From Enterococcus sp. DIV2402 (lineage in GTDB: Bacteria; Bacillota; Bacilli; Lactobacillales; Enterococcaceae), in NCBI RefSeq assembly GCF_017426705.2, contig NZ_CP147251.1, positions 124,001 through 188,000 on the forward strand: a stretch of 64,000 nt of DNA, read 5' to 3'. Shown in pieces: positions 54,005-64,000 of this stretch (within the stretch, counting starts at the first letter, position 1; every line of letters begins with the position of its first letter). The notes below the pieces were generated by a model. The model ran no database searches. It saw nothing but the letters and a program-made list of their open reading frames with translations, and was not told the origin of the DNA. The position numbers and the translations under genes were made by a program.

Positions 54005-54659
54005 ACGACAATTAAAACTAGCCCATTTGTATGGAAATCTGTTAAATACTTATGGCGATAATGGAAATATTTTGATGTTAAATTACGTCGCTAAAAAAAT
54101 GGATATCGAGTTAGAAATTGAAATTGTTAGCATCCACGAACCATTTGATCCAAATCGTTATGACCTAGTCTTTTTTGGTGGCGGACAAGATTACGAGCAA
54201 TTGATTGTCTCACAAGATATTCAAAGTAAAAAAGACAGTTTAACGACATTTATTGAAAATGATGGCGTCATTTTGGCCATTTGTGGTGGCTATCAATTAC
54301 TGGGTCACTATTACATTGGTGCTGGCGGTGAAAAAATCTATGGCATCGGTGCATTGGATCATTATACCTTGAGCCAAGATAACAATCGCTTCATTGGTGA
54401 TGTAAAAATCTATAATGAAGAGTTCGATGAAACTTACGAAGGGTTTGAAAACCACAATGGTCGTACCTTCTTAGGAAAAGGTGAACGTCCCTTAGGAAAA
54501 ATTGTTGAAGGTTTTGGGAATAATGGCGAAGACCAAACAGAAGGCGCAATTTATCGGAATGTTTTCTGTTCTTACTTCCACGGACCAATTTTGGCACGAA
54601 ATGAAGCCTTAGCAAAACGTTTAATCGATTTAGCATATAACCGTAAATATCAAGCGTAG
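53997..54659 (+). CDS. gatD: Lipid II isoglutaminyl synthase, glutaminase subunit GatD
   Basis: 220 residues, class I glutamine amidotransferase. Nucleophile cysteine C96 in [12 protein letters not shown]; the catalytic histidine is in CSYFHGPIL. It supplies ammonia to MurT. GTG start at 53997, about eight bases after AAGGAGG, overlapping murT by eight bases. Confidence 0.94.
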   Translation: MAKRQLKLAHLYGNLLNTYGDNGNILMLNYVAKKMDIELEIEIVSIHEPFDPNRYDLVFFGGGQDYEQLIVSQDIQSKKDSLTTFIENDGVILAICGGYQLLGHYYIGAGGEKIYGIGALDHYTLSQDNNRFIGDVKIYNEEFDETYEGFENHNGRTFLGKGERPLGKIVEGFGNNGEDQTEGAIYRNVFCSYFHGPILARNEALAKRLIDLAYNRKYQA

Positions 54660-54663
54660 TTTA

Positions 54664-54699
54664 CAAACGAGACTTATAAATGAGTCTCGTTTTTTTGTG
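54664..54699 (+). terminator. Terminator after gatD
   Basis: ACGAGACT pairs with AGTCTCGT, followed by TTTTTT. Confidence 0.85.
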
Positions 54700-54767
54700 G
54701 GAATTTTCCCGCCGTCTGATACCTAGTACCAGCTTCTACTCTTTTGTCCCATAAGTAACTCCATCTA

Positions 54768-54796
54768 TTGTAAACGCTCACAATTTAACTTAAAGT
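54768..54796 (+). promoter_or_regulatory. Promoter of the alpha-glucoside operon with perfect cre site
   Basis: TTGTAA and TAAAGT are spaced by 17 bases. TGTAAACGCTCACA (54769-54782) fits every fixed position of the CcpA cre consensus and covers the -35, so repression by CcpA in glucose is expected. Confidence 0.72.
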
Positions 54797-54834
54797 AATC
54801 ACGTAAGTTATTTTAGAAGGGAGTTTTCTCAATT

Positions 54835-57778
<2,944 letters not shown>

Positions 57779-57796
57779 TTATTAGCAGTTATTCAT

Positions 57797-57839
57797 CCCT
57801 CCTTCTTCTTTTTCAGTTATAATAACGGAAGAAGGAGGG
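57797..57839 (+). promoter_or_regulatory. Hairpin burying the RpiR ribosome site, with a -10 box in its loop
   Basis: CCCTCCTTCTTC (57797) and GAAGAAGGAGGG (57828) are perfect 12-bp complements. The right arm contains the Shine-Dalgarno of the next gene. The loop contains TATAAT (57818-57823). No T run follows, so it is not a conventional terminator. Confidence 0.65.
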
Positions 57840-57844
57840 ATTTG

Positions 57845-58609
57845 ATGAAATTGCAACGTTTGATTCATCACTATGCCAAAGACTTAAGTGAGCTAGATTT
57901 AGAAATTTTGCATTACATTGTAGAACACACAGAGGAAGTTGTTAACTTAAGTATTCTTGATTTAGCCGAAAGAGTCCATTCATCCAAGTCATCGATTTTA
58001 CGCTTGACGAAAAAAATGGGCTTTTCCGGTTATTCTGAATTCAAATATTTTTTGCGACAAGAACAACAACATTTATTAGTTGAAGAAAGCGAAAAACAAA
58101 TCTACGATAAACAATTGGATGATATCCAACAAACACTGGATTATATCCGCTCCGTTGATTTGCAACCAATTAACGAACTACTTAGTAAAAGTAAAACGAT
58201 CTATTGTTACTCAACTGGATTCTCTCAGAAAAAGCCCTTAGAAGAATTTTCAAAAATGATGTTATCACTAGAAAAAAGAGTCATTATCTTACCCAATAAA
58301 ACGGAATTAGATATGGCCATGCCTATGATTACCAGTGATGATTGCTTTATGGTGACTTCTGTCAGTGGGGAAACAGCAGATGTAAAAGAAAATCTGACGA
58401 CATTTCATATGCGTCAAATCCCTGTAATTGCGATTACAGCATCTGGCAATAACTATTTTGCTCGTAATAGTACGCATCACTTAAACTATTATTGCTCCCC
58501 TTTTACTATCGGGAAAAAACATAGTGAAGTCATTTCATTAATAACTTTGCATTGTTTAATTGATTACTTGTATCGTTCTTACGGGATTTACCAATTAACG
58601 GAGGGATAA
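57845..58609 (+). CDS. RpiR-family regulator (GlvR-like)
   Basis: 254 residues: helix-turn-helix (VHSSKSSILRLTKKMGFSGYSEFK) and a SIS domain (TIYCYSTGFSQKKPL, FMVTSVSGETADVK). Probably senses a sugar phosphate and controls the EIIBC-GH4 operon it follows. The ATG at 57845 has GGAGGG six bases upstream, but that site lies in a perfect 12-bp hairpin with the upstream DNA. Confidence 0.87.
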   Translation: MKLQRLIHHYAKDLSELDLEILHYIVEHTEEVVNLSILDLAERVHSSKSSILRLTKKMGFSGYSEFKYFLRQEQQHLLVEESEKQIYDKQLDDIQQTLDYIRSVDLQPINELLSKSKTIYCYSTGFSQKKPLEEFSKMMLSLEKRVIILPNKTELDMAMPMITSDDCFMVTSVSGETADVKENLTTFHMRQIPVIAITASGNNYFARNSTHHLNYYCSPFTIGKKHSEVISLITLHCLIDYLYRSYGIYQLTEG

Positions 58610-58611
58610 CT

Positions 58612-59067
58612 ATGCTGCGATGGACAACAAATTCCAAGCGACTACAACAAATCTTATTAACTTATTGGGTCCTCTTCCCTATTTTATTTTATGTTTATTT
58701 GCTAATTTCTAGTATAATGAAAGATGTAGCAATACAAGACTTAATTCAATATGTTCCTGGGATAGCATTAGGGAATCTTATTGCTTGTTTGACCCTTTTT
58801 CAAGCGGCTGTTCTCTTTTTTGTTAGTCGCGTTTCACAAAGTAGAGAGGGTTTATTGGGACAGTTCGTCTTTATTTCAATTTTTCAACAAGCGATGACAG
58901 GGAATATTATTGGTGCTTTGTTAACCTTCTTCTTACGACGTGCCTTATTACCAGTCAAAGAAAATACATCATCTCAAATTAAATTAATTTTTTACTTTGC
59001 AATTGGATTTATTTTATTATTAAGTTTTCTAACGCTATTTATTGCTTGGCGTTTGAGAGGAGTGTAA
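58612..59067 (+). CDS. Unknown four-helix membrane protein in the alpha-glucoside locus
   Basis: 151 residues with about four transmembrane helices (about 17-36, 48-72, 85-108, 124-145) and basic loops. I recognise no family. It starts two bases after the RpiR stop and ends three bases before EIIA, so all three are translationally linked. That close packing suggests a role in sugar uptake or its control. Confidence 0.72.
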   Translation: MLRWTTNSKRLQQILLTYWVLFPILFYVYLLISSIMKDVAIQDLIQYVPGIALGNLIACLTLFQAAVLFFVSRVSQSREGLLGQFVFISIFQQAMTGNIIGALLTFFLRRALLPVKENTSSQIKLIFYFAIGFILLLSFLTLFIAWRLRGV

Positions 59068-59070
59068 AAG

Positions 59071-59535
59071 ATGTTTTCATTATTTAAAAAGAAAAAAGCG
59101 ACGCTACACAGTCCAACAACAGGGATGTTGATTCCGTTGTCTCAAGTGAGCGATCCAGTATTTGCAGAAGGTATGATGGGACCTGGGCTAGCAATCGAAC
59201 CGACTATTGCTGAAATCTACGCACCGGTCGAAGGAACAATCACTACCATTTTTCCAACGAAACATGCCATTGGCGTCAAAGCCAAAAACGGCAAAGACAT
59301 TTTGCTACATATTGGCATTGATACCGTTGAATTAAATGGGGAAGGTTTCGATATCCACGTAAAAGAAGGCGATAAAGTGTCACCTGACACCTTACTAGCA
59401 CGTGTTGATCATCAATTGCTTAAAGCAAAAGGCAAAGCGTCAACATTGATGGTTTTATTCCCTGAAGAAAAAGAACTACCTAGTGTTCAAGAGCGTAGCA
59501 TTACTGCGAAAGAAGAAATTTTTTCATTAGATTAA
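59071..59535 (+). CDS. PTS EIIA, glucose family
   Basis: 154 residues. Active histidine H80 in KDILLHIGIDTVELNG and the supporting H65 in TKHAIGVK. It would pass phosphate from HPr to the EIIB of the EIIBC upstream, and possibly to the EIICB at 2.3 kb. Stand-alone EIIA encoded next to a membrane protein and regulator. Confidence 0.92.
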   Translation: MFSLFKKKKATLHSPTTGMLIPLSQVSDPVFAEGMMGPGLAIEPTIAEIYAPVEGTITTIFPTKHAIGVKAKNGKDILLHIGIDTVELNGEGFDIHVKEGDKVSPDTLLARVDHQLLKAKGKASTLMVLFPEEKELPSVQERSITAKEEIFSLD

Positions 59536-59576
59536 AAAAAGTTGTGAGGAAGTTTTTCCCCACAACTTTTTTTAGT
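59536..59576. terminator. Bidirectional terminator after EIIA
   Basis: AAAGTTGTG plus GG pairs with CC plus CACAACTTT, with A and T runs on both flanks; serves the convergent EEP gene. Confidence 0.88.
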
Positions 59577-60381
59577 TGAATTTTACAGCAACTCCAAAAT
59601 GATCGCTAACAACTGGTCCACTAATCCCATCAAACATCACTTGATAAGTTTCTGGCACGAATTCTTTTGTAGCAAAAATGTAATCAATTCGCAAGTTTCC
59701 TTGGTTATCGTTCCAACCGTCAATTGCCTTTGAAACGGTGTATGAGCCGATTTGTTCCTCAGATGTTACAAAGGTATCCATTAAGCCTAACTCGCTTGCT
59801 GTCACTAACTGGTAGCCTTCTGTGCCTTCTGGGTTGTTGAAGTCGCCCATCACTAACAAAGGATACGGACTATCTTTTAAAACTGCTACCGTATTTTGCC
59901 ACTCCGTTACAAATCCCTCTTGTGACCACCAAGAATAATGCCCGCTACATACACGAACCATTTGCCCAACAATTTCTGTCACTCCTGTTAATAACGGACG
60001 ACGACGATGATCCTCGGCACCATCATATTGAGAGACTAAATAATCTTTTGGTAAAATCGGATTTTTAGACAATAATGCCAAACCTTCGTGAAATTTTTGA
60101 TAACCAATATGACAAAATGTCCATGTCCAGTAGTATTCGACATCATTTGCAGCTAAATAATCCACTAATCGCAAAACAAAATTATCTTCATGAATAACCA
60201 TATCTGTTGTAGGACAATATAAGTCGCCTACAATCCCTGGTTCTGACTTAATTCCTTGATTAACTTCTTGCAAAGCAATCACGTCATATTCTTCTTTTAA
60301 AATCATCTCTGCTAATTGTTCAAATTTCTCTTCTGGATGTTCTTCCATCCAACTATGGGTATTTAACGTTAATACTTTCAT
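59572..60381 (-). CDS. Endonuclease/exonuclease/phosphatase (EEP) family protein
   Basis: 269 residues. EEP motifs: LTLNTHSW, VIALQEVNQG, LVMGDFNNP and a C-terminal SDHFGVAV. Intracellular by lack of signal peptide. The family contains nucleases and phosphodiesterases or phosphatases; this one cannot be placed. It lies between two maltose loci, so a sugar- or nucleotide-phosphate role is conceivable. Confidence 0.82.
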   Translation of the reverse strand: MKVLTLNTHSWMEEHPEEKFEQLAEMILKEEYDVIALQEVNQGIKSEPGIVGDLYCPTTDMVIHEDNFVLRLVDYLAANDVEYYWTWTFCHIGYQKFHEGLALLSKNPILPKDYLVSQYDGAEDHRRRPLLTGVTEIVGQMVRVCSGHYSWWSQEGFVTEWQNTVAVLKDSPYPLLVMGDFNNPEGTEGYQLVTASELGLMDTFVTSEEQIGSYTVSKAIDGWNDNQGNLRIDYIFATKEFVPETYQVMFDGISGPVVSDHFGVAVKFN

Positions 60382-60565
60382 TACTTTTTACGTTCCTCAC
60401 TCTCAAACCACGACTAACAGCAACATCACTAAATATTGTAGTACACTTCGTATAGTGAAACAACCATCTTTTTTTCCTTCAATGAAAACAAAATATAATA
60501 AAACGCAATCGGTTTCTCTATCGTTTCGCTTAAAAAATAAAATAAACTATTCTGCAATATTACAC

Positions 60566-60595
60566 TTGACTAACGCAACCGTTTGCGTTTAATAT
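60566..60595 (+). promoter_or_regulatory. Promoter of maltose phosphorylase with MalR-type operator
   Basis: TTGACT (60566) and TAATAT (60590) have an 18-base spacer filled by ACGCAACCGTTTGCGT (60573-60588), an almost perfect palindrome of the MalR type (CGCAAACGTTTGCG). The nearby LacI-family gene is the obvious repressor. Confidence 0.75.
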
Positions 60596-60631
60596 ATACA
60601 TATAAAATAAACGAGCTGGAGGAAATAAATT

Positions 60632-62902
60632 ATGCAACATATTCAACGTCTTTTTGATATTCATCCATGGAAAATTGCCACAACTAAACTTGATGTCGAA
60701 AATCGTCGTTTGCAAGAATCTTTGACAAGTATTGGAAACGGCTACATGGGTATGCGCGGTAACTTTGAAGAACATTATAGTGCAGACCACCATTTAGGAA
60801 CGTATCTAGCCGGTGTCTGGTATCCTGATAAAACACGAGTTGGCTGGTGGAAAAACGGTTATCCAGAATATTTTGGTAAAGTAATTAATGCTGTGAACTT
60901 TATCGCTATGGATATCACTGTTAACGGTGAAACTGTTGACCTTTCAGTTATTAATCCGCAAGATTTTTACATGGAACTTGATATGGAAACAGGCATCTTA
61001 TCACGTCGCTTTACTGTAACAGTTGGCGGTGCAACGATTGCTTTTTCTTTTGAACGTTTCTTAAGTATCGCAAAAAAAGAATTAGCTATGATTCGCATGG
61101 ATGCTGAAGTTTTAGAAGGCCATGCAGCTATTCATATTGTTTCTAAATTAGATAACAACGTTCAAAATGAAGATAGTAACTACGATGAGATGTTCTGGGA
61201 GGAATTAGCCAAAGGAACGACTAATGATATTCATCATTTAACGACACGTACTGTGCCTAATGATTTTGGTATTGAACAATTTACAGTCACGTCAGCAATG
61301 GCGCACAACGTTTTACCAACAACCATTGAAACAAGTGAACTAGCGATTGCTGCTACGTTTGATTTTCAAGCGAATGCTGGCGAAAAAATTCGTTTAGAAA
61401 AAGAAGTTATCGTAGTAACTAGTCGTGATTTTGAAGAAGAAAAACAAGTAACAACCGCGATAGCATACATGACCCAGTTTGGTTCAGACTATGATGCTTT
61501 ACGTCAAGAACAAGCAGATGCGTGGCGTAAACGTTGGGATTTAGCTGATGTGACAATTGAAGGCGATGACGCTGCTCAACAAGGGATTCGTTTTAACTTG
61601 TTCCAACTCTTCTCAACTTATTATGGCGAAGACGAGCGCTTAAACATTGGACCAAAAGGCTTTACCGGTGAAAAATATGGTGGTGCAACTTATTGGGATA
61701 CAGAAGCGTATGCCGTACCGTTATATCTTGCTTTAGCTGATGCAAATGTCACTAAAAACTTATTAAAATACCGTCACAATCAATTACCACAAGCACAACA
61801 CAATGCCCGTCAACAAGGTCTTAAAGGTGCACTTTACCCAATGGTTACTTTTACAGGAGTTGAATGCCATAATGAATGGGAAATTACCTTTGAAGAAATT
61901 CATCGTAATGGTGCAATTGCTTATGCTATTTACAACTATACAAATTACACAGGCGATACAGACTACCTTAAAACAAACGGCTTAGAAGTATTAGTCGAAA
62001 TCGCACGTTTCTGGGCAGACCGCGTGCATTATTCAAAACGTAACGATGCGTATATGATTCATGGCGTAACTGGTCCAAATGAATATGAAAATAATATCAA
62101 CAATAACTGGTACACTAATACAATTGCGACTTGGGTGTTAAACTATACGTTAGAAAACTACTTGCGTTATCAAGAAGAAACAACAATTACGATTTCAGAA
62201 GAAGAACAGGCGAAATGGCGTGAAATTATTGAAAAAATGTACTTCCCTGTTGATGAAGAACTTGGTGTGTTTGTCCAACATGATACATTCTTAGATAAAG
62301 ATTTAATGAACGTCACTGAGTTAGATCCAAAACACTTACCATTAAATCAAAACTGGTCATGGGATCGAATTTTACGTTCTTGCTTTATCAAACAAGCGGA
62401 TGTCTTACAAGGTATTTATTTCTTAGGCAATCAATTCACAAAAGAAGAAAAACGTCGTAACTTTGAATTTTATGAACCAATGACTGTTCATGAGTCTTCT
62501 CTCTCTCCTTCCATTCATGCGATCTTAGCCGCTGAATTGGGAATGGAAGACAAAGCCTTGGAAATGTACGAACGCACCGCACGTTTAGATTTAGACAACT
62601 ATAACAACGATACAGAAGATGGCTTACACATTACTTCAATGACTGGTAGCTGGTTAGGAATTGTTCAAGGATTCGCTCAAATGAAAACCTTTGATGAAGT
62701 GTTAAGCTTTGCTCCTTTTGTTCCTAAAACTTGGGATTCTTATGCCTTTCATATCAACTATCGTGGGCGCCTGTTAGCTGTTTCTGTGACCCAAGAACAC
62801 GTAACGTTGAAATTAATTGACGGGGAAGCCTTAACCTTAACTGTTTACAATGACAGTTACACATTAGAAGATTCTCTAGAAATCCCTGTAAAAAACAACT
62901 AG
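60632..62902 (+). CDS. mapA: Maltose phosphorylase, GH65
   Basis: 756 residues. Splits unphosphorylated maltose with phosphate to glucose and beta-glucose-1-phosphate. The catalytic glutamate is in [22 protein letters not shown]-like [20 protein letters not shown] and [10 protein letters not shown] are typical of GH65. GGAGG precedes the ATG. The promoter is covered by a MalR-type operator. Confidence 0.93.
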   Translation: MQHIQRLFDIHPWKIATTKLDVENRRLQESLTSIGNGYMGMRGNFEEHYSADHHLGTYLAGVWYPDKTRVGWWKNGYPEYFGKVINAVNFIAMDITVNGETVDLSVINPQDFYMELDMETGILSRRFTVTVGGATIAFSFERFLSIAKKELAMIRMDAEVLEGHAAIHIVSKLDNNVQNEDSNYDEMFWEELAKGTTNDIHHLTTRTVPNDFGIEQFTVTSAMAHNVLPTTIETSELAIAATFDFQANAGEKIRLEKEVIVVTSRDFEEEKQVTTAIAYMTQFGSDYDALRQEQADAWRKRWDLADVTIEGDDAAQQGIRFNLFQLFSTYYGEDERLNIGPKGFTGEKYGGATYWDTEAYAVPLYLALADANVTKNLLKYRHNQLPQAQHNARQQGLKGALYPMVTFTGVECHNEWEITFEEIHRNGAIAYAIYNYTNYTGDTDYLKTNGLEVLVEIARFWADRVHYSKRNDAYMIHGVTGPNEYENNINNNWYTNTIATWVLNYTLENYLRYQEETTITISEEEQAKWREIIEKMYFPVDEELGVFVQHDTFLDKDLMNVTELDPKHLPLNQNWSWDRILRSCFIKQADVLQGIYFLGNQFTKEEKRRNFEFYEPMTVHESSLSPSIHAILAAELGMEDKALEMYERTARLDLDNYNNDTEDGLHITSMTGSWLGIVQGFAQMKTFDEVLSFAPFVPKTWDSYAFHINYRGRLLAVSVTQEHVTLKLIDGEALTLTVYNDSYTLEDSLEIPVKNN

Positions 62903-62912
62903 GCCTACTTAC

Positions 62913-62954
62913 AAACGTTCATTTGTCGTTGAGGCAAATGAACGTTTTTTCAAA
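62913..62954 (+). terminator. Terminator after mapA
   Basis: AAACGTTCATTTG pairs with CAAATGAACGTTT, followed by TTTT. Confidence 0.88.
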
Positions 62955-63008
62955 TCAAGCTAGCAGGTAATGGTTCCCTGTGATACTATAATCGAGAGGT
63001 GGGAAAAC

Positions 63009-64000
63009 ATGAGTATTACGGTAAAAGATGTAGCAAAAAAAGCGGGCGTGGCGACATCCACCGTCTCCCGTGTCATCAATGACCATCCGAGTATTTCGGA
63101 AGAGACTAAGAAAAAAGTCCGCAAAGTAATGGATGAGTTAGGTTATACCCCGAATTTAGCTGCACGTAATCTTGGTAAACAGATTTCAAGTGCAATCGGC
63201 GTCGTATTACCGCCGTTAGATTCAAAAGAACGTATCGGTAATCCTTTTCACTTAGAGACCATTGAGACAATTAATGATGAAGCACGCAATTATGGCATGT
63301 CGGTAGCGATTGCTTCAGCACGAGACTTTGATACCCTGTTAGAAAATGTTCAGCGTATGCATCGTCAAAAGCAAGTCGATGGGTTCATTTTGACTTATTC
63401 TGATAAAGATGATCCAATTATTCGTTATTTATTAGAAGAAGCAGTCCCTTTCACTTTGATTGGGCAACCGTATATTGCGGAAGAGAAAACCATTTATGTG
63501 GATAATGACAATCAATTATTAGGTAAACAAGCAACTGAATATCTAATTGAAGAAGGTCACGAACAAATTCTCTTTGCAAGTAATATCACGCACGAGAATT
63601 TATATTATGAACGCTTTTTCGGCTATCAAAAAGCCTTAATGATGGCAAACTTGCCTGTTCATTCAGCAGCAACTTTTGAATCACCTGATGATTACGTTAG
63701 ATTTGAAGAAACCTTGACCAATACGAAAGCAACAGCTATTGTGGTACTTGATGACTTATTTGCTGTACGAATCATGCAATTAGTCAATTTATACGGCTAT
63801 CGAGTTCCTGAAGACATTTCTATTATCAGCTTTAACAATTCTATTTTTGCAACACTCATTCATCCCTATTTAACAAGTATTGATATCGATGTACCTTCCC
63901 TAGGTAAAATTGCCACACAACGTTTAATGGATCAATTAAACAATAAACAACAACGTAGTATTCGTGTAGTTGTTCCTCATCGCTTGATTAAACGTGAATC
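63009..64000 (+). CDS. malR: LacI-family maltose repressor MalR (3' end outside window)
   Basis: 330 codons visible, almost the full family length. The N-terminal helix-turn-helix reads TVKDVAKKAGVATSTVSRVIN, followed by the hinge region NLAARNLGKQISS and a periplasmic-binding-like ligand domain. It is next to mapA and a matching operator lies in the mapA promoter, so maltose control is likely. AGGTGGG precedes the ATG. The stop is not in the window. Confidence 0.9.
   Translation, partial: MSITVKDVAKKAGVATSTVSRVINDHPSISEETKKKVRKVMDELGYTPNLAARNLGKQISSAIGVVLPPLDSKERIGNPFHLETIETINDEARNYGMSVAIASARDFDTLLENVQRMHRQKQVDGFILTYSDKDDPIIRYLLEEAVPFTLIGQPYIAEEKTIYVDNDNQLLGKQATEYLIEEGHEQILFASNITHENLYYERFFGYQKALMMANLPVHSAATFESPDDYVRFEETLTNTKATAIVVLDDLFAVRIMQLVNLYGYRVPEDISIISFNNSIFATLIHPYLTSIDIDVPSLGKIATQRLMDQLNNKQQRSIRVVVPHRLIKRE

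Overview
The window is a low-GC Firmicutes chromosome segment, most likely from the genus Enterococcus. The housekeeping block tdk-prfA-prmC-tsaC/sua5-glyA-upp, a PcsB/SagA-like CHAP hydrolase, murT-gatD, the density of sugar PTS genes, and the strong AGGAGG ribosome binding sites and intrinsic terminators all fit. I cannot name the species from sequence alone. No phage, transposase, CRISPR array or resistance gene was seen.

Layout. 1-4.8 kb (minus): the 5' part of ddl, a DUF188 protein, and a MalX/MalY-like pair (EIICB plus PLP C-S lyase) under an RpiR regulator. 4.9-11.5 kb (minus): a seven-gene sugar-acid operon in the order lactose-type EIIC, small membrane protein, MupG-like DUF871 hydrolase, amidohydrolase, SelA-like PLP lyase, KDGP aldolase, KDG kinase. 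11.6-15.4 kb: a GntR regulator, a second small membrane protein, a second EIIC and a GH1 phospho-beta-glucosidase. 15.5-18.1 kb: two convergent RpiR paralogues and a Gfo/Idh/MocA oxidoreductase. 18.3-21.9 kb: a divergent GH1 / EIIC-GntR locus. A decayed copy of the Gfo/Idh gene lies at 22.1-22.4 kb, so the beta-glucoside locus sits between direct repeats. Next to it is a strongly folded, terminator-ended intergenic segment (22.43-22.60 kb) that may be a small RNA.

22.6-35.0 kb is core: udk, a HAD nucleotidase, DoxX, an RsuA-type pseudouridine synthase, L25, a GcvH-like protein with an ArsC/Spx-like protein, rodA, tRNA-Thr, upp, glyA, tsaC, prmC, prfA and tdk. A group of DnaA-box-like 9-mers lies between prmC and tsaC. 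35.2-42.8 kb holds a PplA-like lipoprotein with two flavinylation motifs, an ASCH protein, TraX, the CHAP hydrolase, recQ, and a WYL regulator divergent from a VOC protein. 42.8-49.9 kb holds OsmC, a complete oligopeptide ABC operon, and an orphan NlpA/MetQ lipoprotein behind a T-box whose leader has no AUG before the T-box. 49.9-54.7 kb holds signal peptidase I, KtrB, MmcQ and murT-gatD.

54.8-64.0 kb is alpha-glucoside metabolism: EIIBC, GH4 phospho-alpha-glucosidase, RpiR, an unknown 4-TM protein, EIIA, an EEP-family protein, maltose phosphorylase (GH65) with a MalR-type operator, and a LacI-family MalR running off the end.

The most interesting system is the 4.9-11.5 kb operon. Its families line up as PTS import, cleavage of a phospho-disaccharide, deacetylation, deamination/dehydration to KDG, phosphorylation and aldol cleavage. 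That is a plausible route for a disaccharide ending in N-acetylglucosaminic acid, such as oxidised chitobiose. This is an inference from families and order only.
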